Below, in pieces: positions 34,227-43,284 of a stretch of 64,000 bases of DNA. The translations under genes and the position numbers were made by a program. The DNA lies in NCBI RefSeq assembly GCF_003815675.1, contig NZ_CP033918.1:1240001-1304000 (forward strand), in the 5' to 3' direction. Source of the stretch: Chryseobacterium sp. G0186. GTDB lineage: Bacteria; Bacteroidota; Bacteroidia; Flavobacteriales; Weeksellaceae. The notes beneath the pieces were generated by a model. It searched no databases. It had not been told where the DNA came from and saw only the letters and a list, made by a program, of their open reading frames with translations. Numbering within the stretch: the first letter of the stretch is position 1; every line of letters starts with the position of its first letter.

Positions 34227-34496
34227 AACTATGTCAGCTATATTCAATTTCGCAACTATTCCATTAAAATACAGATATTTAAATATAATTTCGAAGATTA
34301 ATTAAAAAGTAAATTAATCAATATCCTTTTAATTTATGCATTTTAGTATTATAAATTCGTTAGTTACCCCATCTATCAATCCATTTTCTTGTATTTTATC
34401 ATTTTATACTCATAAAAAATAAGACAAAAAGATCTGAGAATGTCAGATTTATTAACTGAATTACTTAGAAGTGGGCACTGAAGGCAATTCTATCAA
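34227..34496. other. AT-rich gap between the KAP gene and the DUF3800 operon
   Basis: No ORF, terminator hairpin or known RNA could be supported. The stretch is strongly AT-rich. The operon promoter elements start at 34497. Confidence 0.5.
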
Positions 34497-34541
34497 TTTA
34501 CGGATTCCCGTAAAATAATAATAAAAATTAATGTAACTTTA
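34497..34541 (+). promoter_or_regulatory. Palindrome plus -7-like box ahead of the DUF3800 operon
   Basis: TTTACGG-ATTC-CCGTAAA (34497-34514) is centred 29 bases upstream of TAACTTTA (34534-34541), a near-match to TAnnTTTG; the ATG follows at 34556. The same type of palindrome at the same spacing occurs at 48484-48531. Confidence 0.5.
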
Positions 34542-34555
34542 TTACTTTAGATAGT

Positions 34556-35698
34556 ATGAAACAAGTAATTGCATTCGCCGACGAATTCGGAAATAATTCA
34601 TTCAAATTTTCAACGGAAAGTACTCACTTTATCATTGCTAGTATTATCGTCAATTATGAAGATCTAGAAGAATTTTACTTTGATGTTGAAAAAATTCGAT
34701 CAAAATATTTTCAGACAGGAGAAATCAAATCCTCAAAAGTAAAAGACAATCACAAAAGGAGGATGCTAATTTTAAATGAGTTGGCAAAACTCAAGTTTAA
34801 TATTTACTCAGTCGTTGTTGATAAAACGAAATTGTATGGGGAAGGTTTTAAATACAAAAAATCTTTTTACAAATATCTAAATGGCATCTTGTATAAAGAG
34901 TTATACAAAACATTTCCAAAGCTTGAACTGAAAGTAGACGAACATGGAGGTAATGAATTCATGCTTGAATTTAAACAGTATGTGCAACAGAACCATATTC
35001 GTACGCTATTTGAAGGCTCCGAATTTTTTGTCAATAAAAGCGATAAAGAGCTAGGAGTACAAATCGCTGATTTTGTTGCCGGAACTTTAGGGTATATTTT
35101 TGATGAACATAAAAAAAGTGACTATTCCCAACAGTTTTTAAAAGCATTATCAGGAAAAATCATAAGCATTAACCACTTTCCTAAAATTTATAAGCTTAAC
35201 GAGTACAATGAATCTAAGGTTGATGAGTTTTATAACCAAGCTATTACCGATCTAAGTTTAAGAAGTATCTTTGATTATCTTGATACAACTTCTTCAGATA
35301 CTCAACAAAAGCAGGATTCAATAAATTTCTTGAAAGTTTTAGTGAGATATCACGAATCCAATCATTATAAAAATTATACTACCGGACAAGAGTTCATTGA
35401 ACATCTCAACGTGAACCGAGATTCCAAACTTAGCAAAGAACAATTTGTAAATATGGTTGGAGGTTTGAGAGATAAAGGCATTCTTATTGGAAGCAGCCGA
35501 GAAGGCTACAAAATTCCCACTAATCATGATGAAATTAAAAAATATGTTCAGCACGGAAACTCTATTGTACTTCCACTTTTAAGAAGAATAAATGTATGTA
35601 GGGAAGCCATAATGTTAGCAACAAATAATTCATTAGACATTCTTGATGATGTAGAATTTGAAACTTTAAAACATATCATTGAAGAGCTAAGACCATAA
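34556..35698 (+). CDS. DUF3800-family protein, first gene of the cargo operon
   Basis: A 380-residue protein with clear DUF3800 features: FADEFGN at 7-13 (D9, E10), GEIKSSKVK near 58-66, a VDEHGGN segment, and LGVQIADFVAGTLGY with D172. The acidic residues are arranged as in RNase H-like nucleases (inference). Residues about 235-380 form an extra, probably winged-helix-like C-terminal domain (FVNMVGGLRDKGILIGSSREGYKIP). Related in the N-terminal motifs only to the SIR2-linked protein at 11754. First of a closely spaced operon; the next gene begins 12 bases after its stop. Confidence 0.8.
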   Translation: MKQVIAFADEFGNNSFKFSTESTHFIIASIIVNYEDLEEFYFDVEKIRSKYFQTGEIKSSKVKDNHKRRMLILNELAKLKFNIYSVVVDKTKLYGEGFKYKKSFYKYLNGILYKELYKTFPKLELKVDEHGGNEFMLEFKQYVQQNHIRTLFEGSEFFVNKSDKELGVQIADFVAGTLGYIFDEHKKSDYSQQFLKALSGKIISINHFPKIYKLNEYNESKVDEFYNQAITDLSLRSIFDYLDTTSSDTQQKQDSINFLKVLVRYHESNHYKNYTTGQEFIEHLNVNRDSKLSKEQFVNMVGGLRDKGILIGSSREGYKIPTNHDEIKKYVQHGNSIVLPLLRRINVCREAIMLATNNSLDILDDVEFETLKHIIEELRP

Positions 35699-35710
35699 AA
35701 AGACTAAACC

Positions 35711-36505
35711 ATGAATGAACATCAAAAAAAGCTTTTAATTTCATTATTAATAAAAAAGGAAGAAGAAACTAGAATAGAGCACCCGTATGACATTCTAATT
35801 CATTCAGTTTTAAATACAATAGACTTTGAAGATTTAGTAAATTATCACATTGAAAATGAATACACCGAATTTAAATCTTCAATCTTTAGCAACATTGAAA
35901 AAAGAGCTACTACATTCAACGAACATGAGAAAATGTATAATAGCCTAAAAGAACTTTTAAAAGCTGATGTTTCATATCATAAATCTACAAGAATCAGAAT
36001 AATATTAGAATTGCTACTACCACAGTTAGCTGAAGATTACAAAACAGATTTTTTTAATACATTTTTTTATTCAAAATATACATATGACAACAAGGCTGCA
36101 CTCCGATATATAAGTTTTGCAGAAACCGACGTAACAGAGATGTTAGTAGATCATTTTTTTGTCTCTGGGGATAAGAGCTATTTAAATGTATTGCTTAAAC
36201 AAGAAAATGCTCATTTACTTGCATCAAATGCAGAAGATCTATGGTTCATGGATCTGAGTCCTTATTTTAAGAAAAGACTCATTGAAATATGTGCATTTCA
36301 AGATTTAGAAAAATTTAAATTTCTAAGGGATATTGATTACGAATTTTATATTTTATTATTGCTTATAAGAAATGAAATAAAACCTAACAAAATTATGTCG
36401 GAGCTTGAGAAAATGCCCGAAGAAAAACAGCATTTTGCTTTATTGAATTTCAGTAAATGGATTGATTTTTCTTATGTTGAGAAGAAAGTAAAAAAATATC
36501 TTTAA
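35711..36505 (+). CDS. Helical protein of unknown function in the DUF3800 operon
   Basis: A 264-residue soluble protein, rich in E, K, L and F, with successive predicted helices (for example IRIILELLLPQLAEDYKTDFFNTFF and EFYILLLLIRNEIKPNKIM) suggestive of an alpha-solenoid scaffold. No catalytic motif, membrane segment or recognisable family. Gaps of 12 and 9 bases to its neighbours imply co-translation with the DUF3800 gene and the nuclease-like gene, so it may be an adaptor between them. Confidence 0.7.
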   Translation: MNEHQKKLLISLLIKKEEETRIEHPYDILIHSVLNTIDFEDLVNYHIENEYTEFKSSIFSNIEKRATTFNEHEKMYNSLKELLKADVSYHKSTRIRIILELLLPQLAEDYKTDFFNTFFYSKYTYDNKAALRYISFAETDVTEMLVDHFFVSGDKSYLNVLLKQENAHLLASNAEDLWFMDLSPYFKKRLIEICAFQDLEKFKFLRDIDYEFYILLLLIRNEIKPNKIMSELEKMPEEKQHFALLNFSKWIDFSYVEKKVKKYL

Positions 36506-36514
36506 ACAAAATAT

Positions 36515-36976
36515 ATGGAAAAAACAATTAGAAACGCAGACAATAATTATAATACCAATCTCTCTTCTGAATATCTTATCATGAGCATTCTTTGCAGAAC
36601 GGGTAAAGATGCATATCTTTCTTTTGGCAATAAAAAAGGGGTTGATATAATCGTCAAAACTAAGTTAGGAGCAATATGTATTGTTGAGGTTAAAGGTGTC
36701 AATAAACGCAATGACTGGCTTATTACAAATTCCGGTACATTTACTACAGCTCCCAATTTAATTTATGCCTTGGTTTGCTTTAATGGTAAGATTGATGACT
36801 TAGAATCTACTCCTGATTTTTGGTTTATCCCTTCGGTAAAGTTGGCTGAAAATACAGAACATAAAATTGCTAAAAACGAGAAAACTGTTTATATTTCAAA
36901 TAAATATGTCAGAGAAAATTACAACGAATACAAAAACTCTATTAAGTATTTAGAAGAATATCTGAATGCATTTTAA
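36515..36976 (+). CDS. Small PD-(D/E)xK nuclease-like protein
   Basis: A 153-residue protein with the restriction-endonuclease-fold signature: helix glutamate E19 (SSEYLIMSIL), then GVDIIV with D44, and IVEVKG with E58 and K60 (D-x13-E-x-K). The order alpha-beta-beta with a catalytic strand pair fits the Holliday-resolvase/VRR-like class of single-domain nucleases. No DNA-binding appendage is visible, so specificity may come from the helicase encoded 21 bases downstream. Confidence 0.75.
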   Translation: MEKTIRNADNNYNTNLSSEYLIMSILCRTGKDAYLSFGNKKGVDIIVKTKLGAICIVEVKGVNKRNDWLITNSGTFTTAPNLIYALVCFNGKIDDLESTPDFWFIPSVKLAENTEHKIAKNEKTVYISNKYVRENYNEYKNSIKYLEEYLNAF

Positions 36977-36997
36977 ATTAATAATCACCAAATACAT

Positions 36998-39991
36998 ATG
37001 AACCAGGAACATCATAAATGGTTGACCTATTGGAAAAAAAATTTATCCGACTCCTTAAATACGGATATTGACATTGATAAATCAGAATTTTTTGAAATCG
37101 AAAATTTTAAAATCGAAAATCAGTTTATTGGTGAAATTGAAAAAGTTAATGCACTAATAGACATTGAGGAAAAAAAGATCAATGATAAAAAAGGTATAAA
37201 AAGCAAAGAAAACGAAGAGTGGATTCATATTGAATATACTCCTGTACTTATAGCTCCATTTAAACTTAAACCTCTTCCGGAACATTTAGTTCATCTCAAA
37301 GATAAAAAACCAAAATTCCCGTTTTGGTTTTCTGCAGTTCTTGATAGGAATGGTAAATTATCCATTCCTGAAGAAACTTTTCCTCTATTTCAAAGAAAAT
37401 ATCTGGAGCCTTTAGCAGATGAAAAAAATGAGTTTATCTTTAGCAGTGTAGAAGATGTTGATCGTGCTACAACCTTGGGAAGAGAAAGCTATACCAGATA
37501 TTCAGAATATATATCCAATATAGTTGATGTATTTGAAAAAGCTATTCATAAAAAACTAAATGAATATCATACAGAAGGATATGAGACATTGTATAATGGT
37601 CTGATTTTACTTCCTCAGGAAGATATTAATGCTGCGGAAGGTATTATCCAGCTATACGAAAAAATTCTTAAAGTCAAAAAGATTCCACCTCTTTTAGAAT
37701 CATTAATAACTTTAAAAAATAACAATCAAAAACTCCCTGTTTCTGTTAATGACCATATCAATTTTAACGAGCTTCATTTAGGACAAATGGGATTTGATTT
37801 CCCTATATCAATATCTCAGAGAAAAAGCTTGAATACTCTTTTGAGTACTAATGACAAAGTTTTTGCCGTAAATGGACCTCCAGGAACAGGAAAAACAACT
37901 TTACTTCAAAGTATTGTGGCCACCAAAGTTGTAGCAACTGCTTTAGAAGGGAAAAAAGCTCCTATCATCCTTGCTTGTTCTACCAACAATCAAGCTGTCA
38001 CAAATATAATTGATAGTTTTTCCCGCTCTAATACAAGAGAAGGAGAATTACAAGGCAGATGGCTTCCTGATGTTGATGGTTATGCTACTTATTTACCTTC
38101 TACTCTTAAAAGTGAAGAAGAGCTAAAAGGAACAAATTATAAAAAATTGAGTGGAAGCGGCATCTTTGGAAAAATTGAAAATCAAGAATATCTTAGCAGA
38201 GCTAAGGAATATTTTCTAGAAAAAAGTAAAACTTATTTTAATAAACCTGTTCTTACTCTTATCAATACAGCACATAGCCTTCGAAACGAGATTATTCTTA
38301 TTGAAGAAATCTTAAAAAAAGCAAGTGCATTATGGAAAGATTATTTGAAATCTGAAAAAGAATTTACATCTGAATATTTATCTTCATCATCAGATCGCTA
38401 TTATAAAGAGGGTATTTTAAATGAGTCTGTATTAATAACCGACATTCAGAATTTAATTTTAATTGAGCGACAAATAATTTCTTATTTTAAAGAAGAACCT
38501 TTTTTCAGAAAAATATTTTGTTTTTTGGGGTTTAAGTCAGCTTTAAAAAACAGAGCGAGTGAAGTTAAAATCATTCTTAGAGATTCTTTGATTGTAATTA
38601 CTAATGATTTTGTTTTTAAAAAAGCAGAGATTCTGCATAAAATTGATTTTAAAATAAGCCTTGCTAAAAAAATAGTCGATGTCATAGAAAGATGGAAAGC
38701 TTGGAAAAAAGATAATCAAATAAATGGTAACCCACCATCTTCAGAAGAAGAATACTGGGATTTTGAGTTAACAAAGATTAGTGAGAAAATTCCAGCTAAT
38801 TGTTTCTATGATGAATTGGATATATCACTGCGACATAAGGCATTTCAGTTGGCCTTACATTACTGGGAAGCCCGATATCTTATAGAACTAGAAAGCAGTC
38901 TCTATGAATCTAATTTTGATGGAAAAGGAGAAGACCCGATGATGATGAGATGGCAGAGACACGCGATGCTTACTCCATGTTTTGTAAGTACGTTCTTTAT
39001 GGCTCCGAAATTCTTTAGCTTTTATAAATTCTTTAAAAAAGCTGAAGATGGTAAGAACTTATATGATACTCCCCCACTTTTAGATTTTATTGATCTGCTT
39101 ATTGTTGACGAAGCCGGACAGGTTTCACCTGAAGTAGGAATTGCAACTTTTGCGTTGGCAAAACAAGCTGTTGTTGTGGGAGATGTTAAGCAAATCGAGC
39201 CTGTTTGGAATATTACAAATAAAATTGATATCGGAAATCTTAAAAAATGTCAGATTATTAAAGATTATAATGATACTATCTATGAAAAGGAATTTGACCA
39301 AAAAGGGTTTCTTTCCTCTACAGGAAGTATTATGAAAATGGCTCAGAATGCTTCTGGATTTAAAGAGAAAGAACTTCATGAAAAGGGAGTTCTACTTACT
39401 GAGCACAGAAGATGTTATGATGAAATTATTAATTACTGTAATGTTTTAGCTTATGATGGTCAGTTGGTTCCACTAAGAGGAAAAGCTACATCAGATCTTC
39501 TTTTTGATCCAATGTACTGTATACATGTTGAAGGGCAATCGACAAAAAATAATAATGGAAGCAGATTCAATCAAAATGAGGCAAAGGAAATTGTTGAATG
39601 GTTAACAAAAAACAGAATTTCGATTGAGAAAAAATATGGACAGATAGAAAAGGCTGTTGGAATTATTACCCCGTTCACGGGACAAAAACACCTTTTAAAA
39701 AATACATTAAAAAATGCAGGATTTAAAGTTGATGATCTTAAAATAGGAACTGTTCATGCACTTCAGGGTGCAGAACGAGCTATCGTTTTATTTTCAATGG
39801 TATATGGTGATGAAGATAAAGGCACATTATTTTTCGACAGGGATAACAAACCTAATATGCTAAATGTGGCAGTATCCAGAGCAAAAGATAATTTCATTGT
39901 TTTCGCCAATACCAAGATTCTTAATAAAAATGCAAAAACACCTTCCGGAGTGCTGGCCAATTTTTTACAATATGAAATTACCAAAAGCTAA
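36998..39991 (+). CDS. Superfamily 1 helicase (Upf1/Dna2-like)
   Basis: A 997-residue helicase with all main SF1B motifs: I GPPGTGKT (293-300), II VDEAGQ (703-708), III GDVKQIEP (from 728), IV TEHRR (about 801-805), V TVHALQGAE (918-926) and VI NVAVSRAKD (957-965). Between motifs I and II there is an insert of roughly 250 residues with a long helical stretch. The N-terminal 270 residues are unique. Upf1-like helicases appear in several phage-defence systems, usually paired with nucleases as here. The helicase call is firm; the role is inferred. Confidence 0.92.
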   Translation: MNQEHHKWLTYWKKNLSDSLNTDIDIDKSEFFEIENFKIENQFIGEIEKVNALIDIEEKKINDKKGIKSKENEEWIHIEYTPVLIAPFKLKPLPEHLVHLKDKKPKFPFWFSAVLDRNGKLSIPEETFPLFQRKYLEPLADEKNEFIFSSVEDVDRATTLGRESYTRYSEYISNIVDVFEKAIHKKLNEYHTEGYETLYNGLILLPQEDINAAEGIIQLYEKILKVKKIPPLLESLITLKNNNQKLPVSVNDHINFNELHLGQMGFDFPISISQRKSLNTLLSTNDKVFAVNGPPGTGKTTLLQSIVATKVVATALEGKKAPIILACSTNNQAVTNIIDSFSRSNTREGELQGRWLPDVDGYATYLPSTLKSEEELKGTNYKKLSGSGIFGKIENQEYLSRAKEYFLEKSKTYFNKPVLTLINTAHSLRNEIILIEEILKKASALWKDYLKSEKEFTSEYLSSSSDRYYKEGILNESVLITDIQNLILIERQIISYFKEEPFFRKIFCFLGFKSALKNRASEVKIILRDSLIVITNDFVFKKAEILHKIDFKISLAKKIVDVIERWKAWKKDNQINGNPPSSEEEYWDFELTKISEKIPANCFYDELDISLRHKAFQLALHYWEARYLIELESSLYESNFDGKGEDPMMMRWQRHAMLTPCFVSTFFMAPKFFSFYKFFKKAEDGKNLYDTPPLLDFIDLLIVDEAGQVSPEVGIATFALAKQAVVVGDVKQIEPVWNITNKIDIGNLKKCQIIKDYNDTIYEKEFDQKGFLSSTGSIMKMAQNASGFKEKELHEKGVLLTEHRRCYDEIINYCNVLAYDGQLVPLRGKATSDLLFDPMYCIHVEGQSTKNNNGSRFNQNEAKEIVEWLTKNRISIEKKYGQIEKAVGIITPFTGQKHLLKNTLKNAGFKVDDLKIGTVHALQGAERAIVLFSMVYGDEDKGTLFFDRDNKPNMLNVAVSRAKDNFIVFANTKILNKNAKTPSGVLANFLQYEITKS

Positions 39992-40026
39992 TACAATAAT
40001 TACAACGCTACAATAACTTAAAAAAT

Positions 40027-40686
40027 ATGAACTCAGAACCTCTTACTCCTAAACAAATTAAAACCAGATGGACAGATATTAAGAGACAAATTAATGCCAG
40101 ACAATTATTAGCTTATAGAGTATCTATCCCAGTCGAAAAATGGGATGAATATATGCACTCAACTCCGTCTGAAGATGAGATTAACAGGATATATGAGGCC
40201 ATACAACAAGATAGAATAAATAAAACGGTAAGAGTTAAGGAAGCTTTATCAAAAATTGTAGGATACAGAGAATCTGTTGTGTATAGCAAAAAAATAGGGA
40301 TTTCAGATAGTTATATCCGTGAAATACTTGAAGGAAAAAAAGAGAAAGCAGGTTATGAAATAATCGATAAAATAGAGCTGTTTTTAAATACAATTTTACC
40401 GGATTTTGAAATGTCTATAGAAAATACATTGACCTTAAAAAGTTTCACGCAAGATTATACCACTACTATTACAAATGATATCAATAAAGTTGTTGAGAAT
40501 CTAAAAGATTATCGTTTTAATCTTGCACAAATGATTACAAAAAGAGAAACTTCAACAGATTGGAAGGGTGATAAAATTTCGGTCACAAGATCAATTGAAT
40601 ATTCTATAGAGAGACTTGCGGAAATCAAGGAAGAAATAGATTTGTTCTGGAGTTTATATATTGAAAAACAAAACAACGTTAAATAA
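40027..40686 (+). CDS. Putative HTH-containing protein upstream of the second nuclease
   Basis: A 219-residue protein, not confidently placed in a family. Residues about 75-120 could form an HTH (KEALSKIVGYRESVVYSKKI, then ISDSYIREILEGKKEKAGYE), resembling XRE-type recognition helices. The C-terminal half is helical and charged. Its stop overlaps the start of the next gene by one base (TAATG), so the two are coupled. It might be a DNA-binding subunit or regulator for the nuclease. Confidence 0.6.
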   Translation: MNSEPLTPKQIKTRWTDIKRQINARQLLAYRVSIPVEKWDEYMHSTPSEDEINRIYEAIQQDRINKTVRVKEALSKIVGYRESVVYSKKIGISDSYIREILEGKKEKAGYEIIDKIELFLNTILPDFEMSIENTLTLKSFTQDYTTTITNDINKVVENLKDYRFNLAQMITKRETSTDWKGDKISVTRSIEYSIERLAEIKEEIDLFWSLYIEKQNNVK

Positions 40687-41963
40687 TGGCAGTTGACAGC
40701 AAAATAAAAGGAGACGAAGGAGAAAATTTTGTCAATGAGATCGCTTACAAATCATTTTTCAAGTATTGGTGCTATCCAGGACCCAAATATGAAAATGGTG
40801 ACAAAAAAGAAATCTGTGACTTACTCATTGTTTTTAATGACATATGCATTATATTTTCTGTAAAAAACTACGAATTTAAAGGAAATCACCTTCGTTATTT
40901 TAACAATACGATTGAAAAAGCTGTAAGACAATTAAATGGTGCTTACAAAACTTTATTTAAAAAAGATAAAGTAGAGATAAAACATCCTGACAGAGATATT
41001 GAAGAGTTCCCTAAAAATCAGATTACAAAAATTTTTAAAATAATAATTAACCTTGGAGAAGGAGTTGATTTTTATGATATTACAAGAACTCAAAATCATT
41101 CAGATTTTATAACAATATTTGATAAAGAGACATTCCAAACCGTCGCTGAAGAACTAAATACAGTTCCAGATTTTATTGACTATTTGGAGAAAAGAGAGTT
41201 ACTCTTTAAAAACAAAGTTGTTCAAGTCATCTCACCCGATTTACCAAAAGATTTGAATGAGAATGACTTAAGACACCTTAATGAAAACATTGAAAATTCA
41301 ATTAAGATAATTGGTACCGAGAAAGATTTACTTGCATATTTTTTCACAAATGTCCGTAGTTTTCCAAAGGCGATTACAGATAATAGTGAGAAGGATTACA
41401 TGGTTATTGATATAGAAGGTGCCTGGGAAATATTCAAAAACTCACCCAATGCTATAAAAAAAGAGTTTGCAGATTCATCAAGTTATTTTGTTGATAATCT
41501 CGTAATGAATGAAATTTTATGCCGGGAGGAACCAAACATGGAGGAAATAGCAAAGGAATTACTTTCTTTAAATAGATTAAAGCGTCGAGCTGTGGGTATT
41601 AGCTTTGAAGAATTCTTCGATGATATTCGAAATGCTTCGGAAGGAATGATTAAAAGACGTTTTACAGAACATGGTAATTTAGCTCTTGTCTTTTTTAATT
41701 TTTTTCCACAATGGGGTGAAGATTCCTTACTAAGAATGTTTGATTTAATTTTTGAAACATTTGCATTTCATTATCAATACAAACATCAAACTTTTATACT
41801 TTTAGGAGTGAGCTCAGATCCTTACTTTACTTTTCAAATGCATAAAAATTATGGAAAATTTGATATTGAAGATGAAGAAATAATAAAAGCAAACATTAAA
41901 GAACTTGGTTGGTTTACTGAATACCAGGAAAAGGTTAATAATGTTAATGAATTTCCTGAGTAA
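40686..41963 (+). CDS. Nuclease-fold (NERD-like) protein
   Basis: A 425-residue protein opening with a restriction-endonuclease-like domain: KGDEGENFVNEIA (E13), then KEICDLLIVFND (D45) and IIFSVKNYEF (S58, K60). The usual second-strand acidic residue is replaced by serine, as in some NERD and RNase-like variants, so activity is uncertain. The remaining 350 residues are a mixed alpha/beta region without recognised motifs. It is coupled by a one-base overlap to the HTH-like gene. Followed by a 75-base AT-rich gap before the last gene of the block. Confidence 0.65.
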   Translation: MAVDSKIKGDEGENFVNEIAYKSFFKYWCYPGPKYENGDKKEICDLLIVFNDICIIFSVKNYEFKGNHLRYFNNTIEKAVRQLNGAYKTLFKKDKVEIKHPDRDIEEFPKNQITKIFKIIINLGEGVDFYDITRTQNHSDFITIFDKETFQTVAEELNTVPDFIDYLEKRELLFKNKVVQVISPDLPKDLNENDLRHLNENIENSIKIIGTEKDLLAYFFTNVRSFPKAITDNSEKDYMVIDIEGAWEIFKNSPNAIKKEFADSSSYFVDNLVMNEILCREEPNMEEIAKELLSLNRLKRRAVGISFEEFFDDIRNASEGMIKRRFTEHGNLALVFFNFFPQWGEDSLLRMFDLIFETFAFHYQYKHQTFILLGVSSDPYFTFQMHKNYGKFDIEDEEIIKANIKELGWFTEYQEKVNNVNEFPE

Positions 41964-42038
41964 TGAATTATATTTAAAATACATATTTTCTTATAATGCT
42001 AAACTTCAAAAATTAATACAATCTATTTAGATACTATA

Positions 42039-43157
42039 ATGAATAATGTCGTTAAACTTACACGTACAGAACTCTATGATAAAGTATGGGCTACACCTCT
42101 AACTACACTATCTAAAGAATTTAATTTGTCTGATAACGGACTAAGAAAAATCTGTATAAAATTTGATATCCCATTGCCACCAATGGGATACTGGCAAAAA
42201 TTACAGTTTGGAAAAAAAGTGGTACAGATACCATTACCTCAGCAAGAAAACGAGGAGGAAGTAAAAATTTATGTAGATCAAAATAAAAATGAGCCTAATC
42301 CTATAAATTCACTCAGACAGATTGTTACAGAAAAGATTAAAAAAAATTCAGCACTAATTTTAAAGGTCTCAGAACGATTAAGTAAACCTGACGAAATCAC
42401 CAGTAAAGTGCAAGAAAACCTTAGCAAGAAAAAAGTTAATGATTATGCAAAGATAAAAGGAACCATTGATACTGATGGAGGCTTACCCAATATTGTTGTT
42501 TCCCCAAAAAATGTTTCTCGCGCATTAAGAATATTAGATAATCTAATAAAGAATTTTAAAATTTTAGGATATAAAATGAACATAGATTCTGAAGGATTAA
42601 AATTCGCCGCATATGAAGATAAAATTACATTATACATTAAAGAAAAAAGCAATATTAAAGATACAACGAATGAAAGAGGATGGAAAAGCAGAGATTTAAT
42701 AGCAAATGGTATGCTAGCAGTTAAGATCGTGCAATACGGGACAACTGAATTTGCAGACACAGATAAATTACTTGTTGAAGATCAAATTGAAAAAATTTTG
42801 ATAAAAGTTGAAACTGAGTTTCAAAGAATGGCTGAAAACAGAAGAAAATGGAAGATTGAAAGTGAAAAAAGAGAAGAGCTCAGGAAAATTGAAGAAGCAA
42901 AACAAAAAATGAAGGATGAAGAGCTTGCAAAATTTATTGCTTTTTATAATGATGCCCATCGATGGAAGAAGTTTATTATTCTAAAGGAGTACTTTGAATA
43001 TATGAAATCCCATAATACCACAAACAAAGAATGGATTGAATGGGCTGAAAAAAAACTCGATTGGTACGATCCCGCGAAAAATACAGAAGACGGTTTAATG
43101 GATAATGTTGATAAAAATACTTTAGAAGCTAAAGAAAAAAAGAGATGGGATTGGTAA
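42039..43157 (+). CDS. HTH-like GYW-motif protein with C-terminal coiled coil
   Basis: A 372-residue protein. The N-terminus (KLTRTELYDKVWATPLTTLS, then NLSDNGLRKIC, IPLPPMGYWQKLQFGKK) matches a widespread uncharacterised family with an HTH-like start and an invariant PPxGYWxKL segment. The middle (about 130-260) is an alpha/beta domain and residues 265-310 form a basic coiled coil (EFQRMAENRRKWKIESEKRE). Probably nucleic-acid binding (inference). It is co-directional with the helicase operon but 75 bases away and may have its own promoter. Confidence 0.65.
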   Translation: MNNVVKLTRTELYDKVWATPLTTLSKEFNLSDNGLRKICIKFDIPLPPMGYWQKLQFGKKVVQIPLPQQENEEEVKIYVDQNKNEPNPINSLRQIVTEKIKKNSALILKVSERLSKPDEITSKVQENLSKKKVNDYAKIKGTIDTDGGLPNIVVSPKNVSRALRILDNLIKNFKILGYKMNIDSEGLKFAAYEDKITLYIKEKSNIKDTTNERGWKSRDLIANGMLAVKIVQYGTTEFADTDKLLVEDQIEKILIKVETEFQRMAENRRKWKIESEKREELRKIEEAKQKMKDEELAKFIAFYNDAHRWKKFIILKEYFEYMKSHNTTNKEWIEWAEKKLDWYDPAKNTEDGLMDNVDKNTLEAKEKKRWDW

Positions 43158-43208
43158 AATATGTAAAAATAAATTAATTTTTTTAACAACGTATTCCATA
43201 TCTTAAAA

Positions 43209-43238
43209 GTCCATTTCCGTATATTATAGGAAATGGAC
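43209..43238. terminator. Inverted repeat between the cargo block and topB
   Basis: GTCCATTTCC (43209-43218) and GGAAATGGAC (43229-43238) form a perfect 10-base stem with a 10-base loop, between convergent genes. It has no long T tract, so terminator function is likely but not certain. Confidence 0.5.
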
Positions 43239-43284
43239 ATATAACCTCATATTGAGCCATAATCTATACTACAATTGTATCTAT

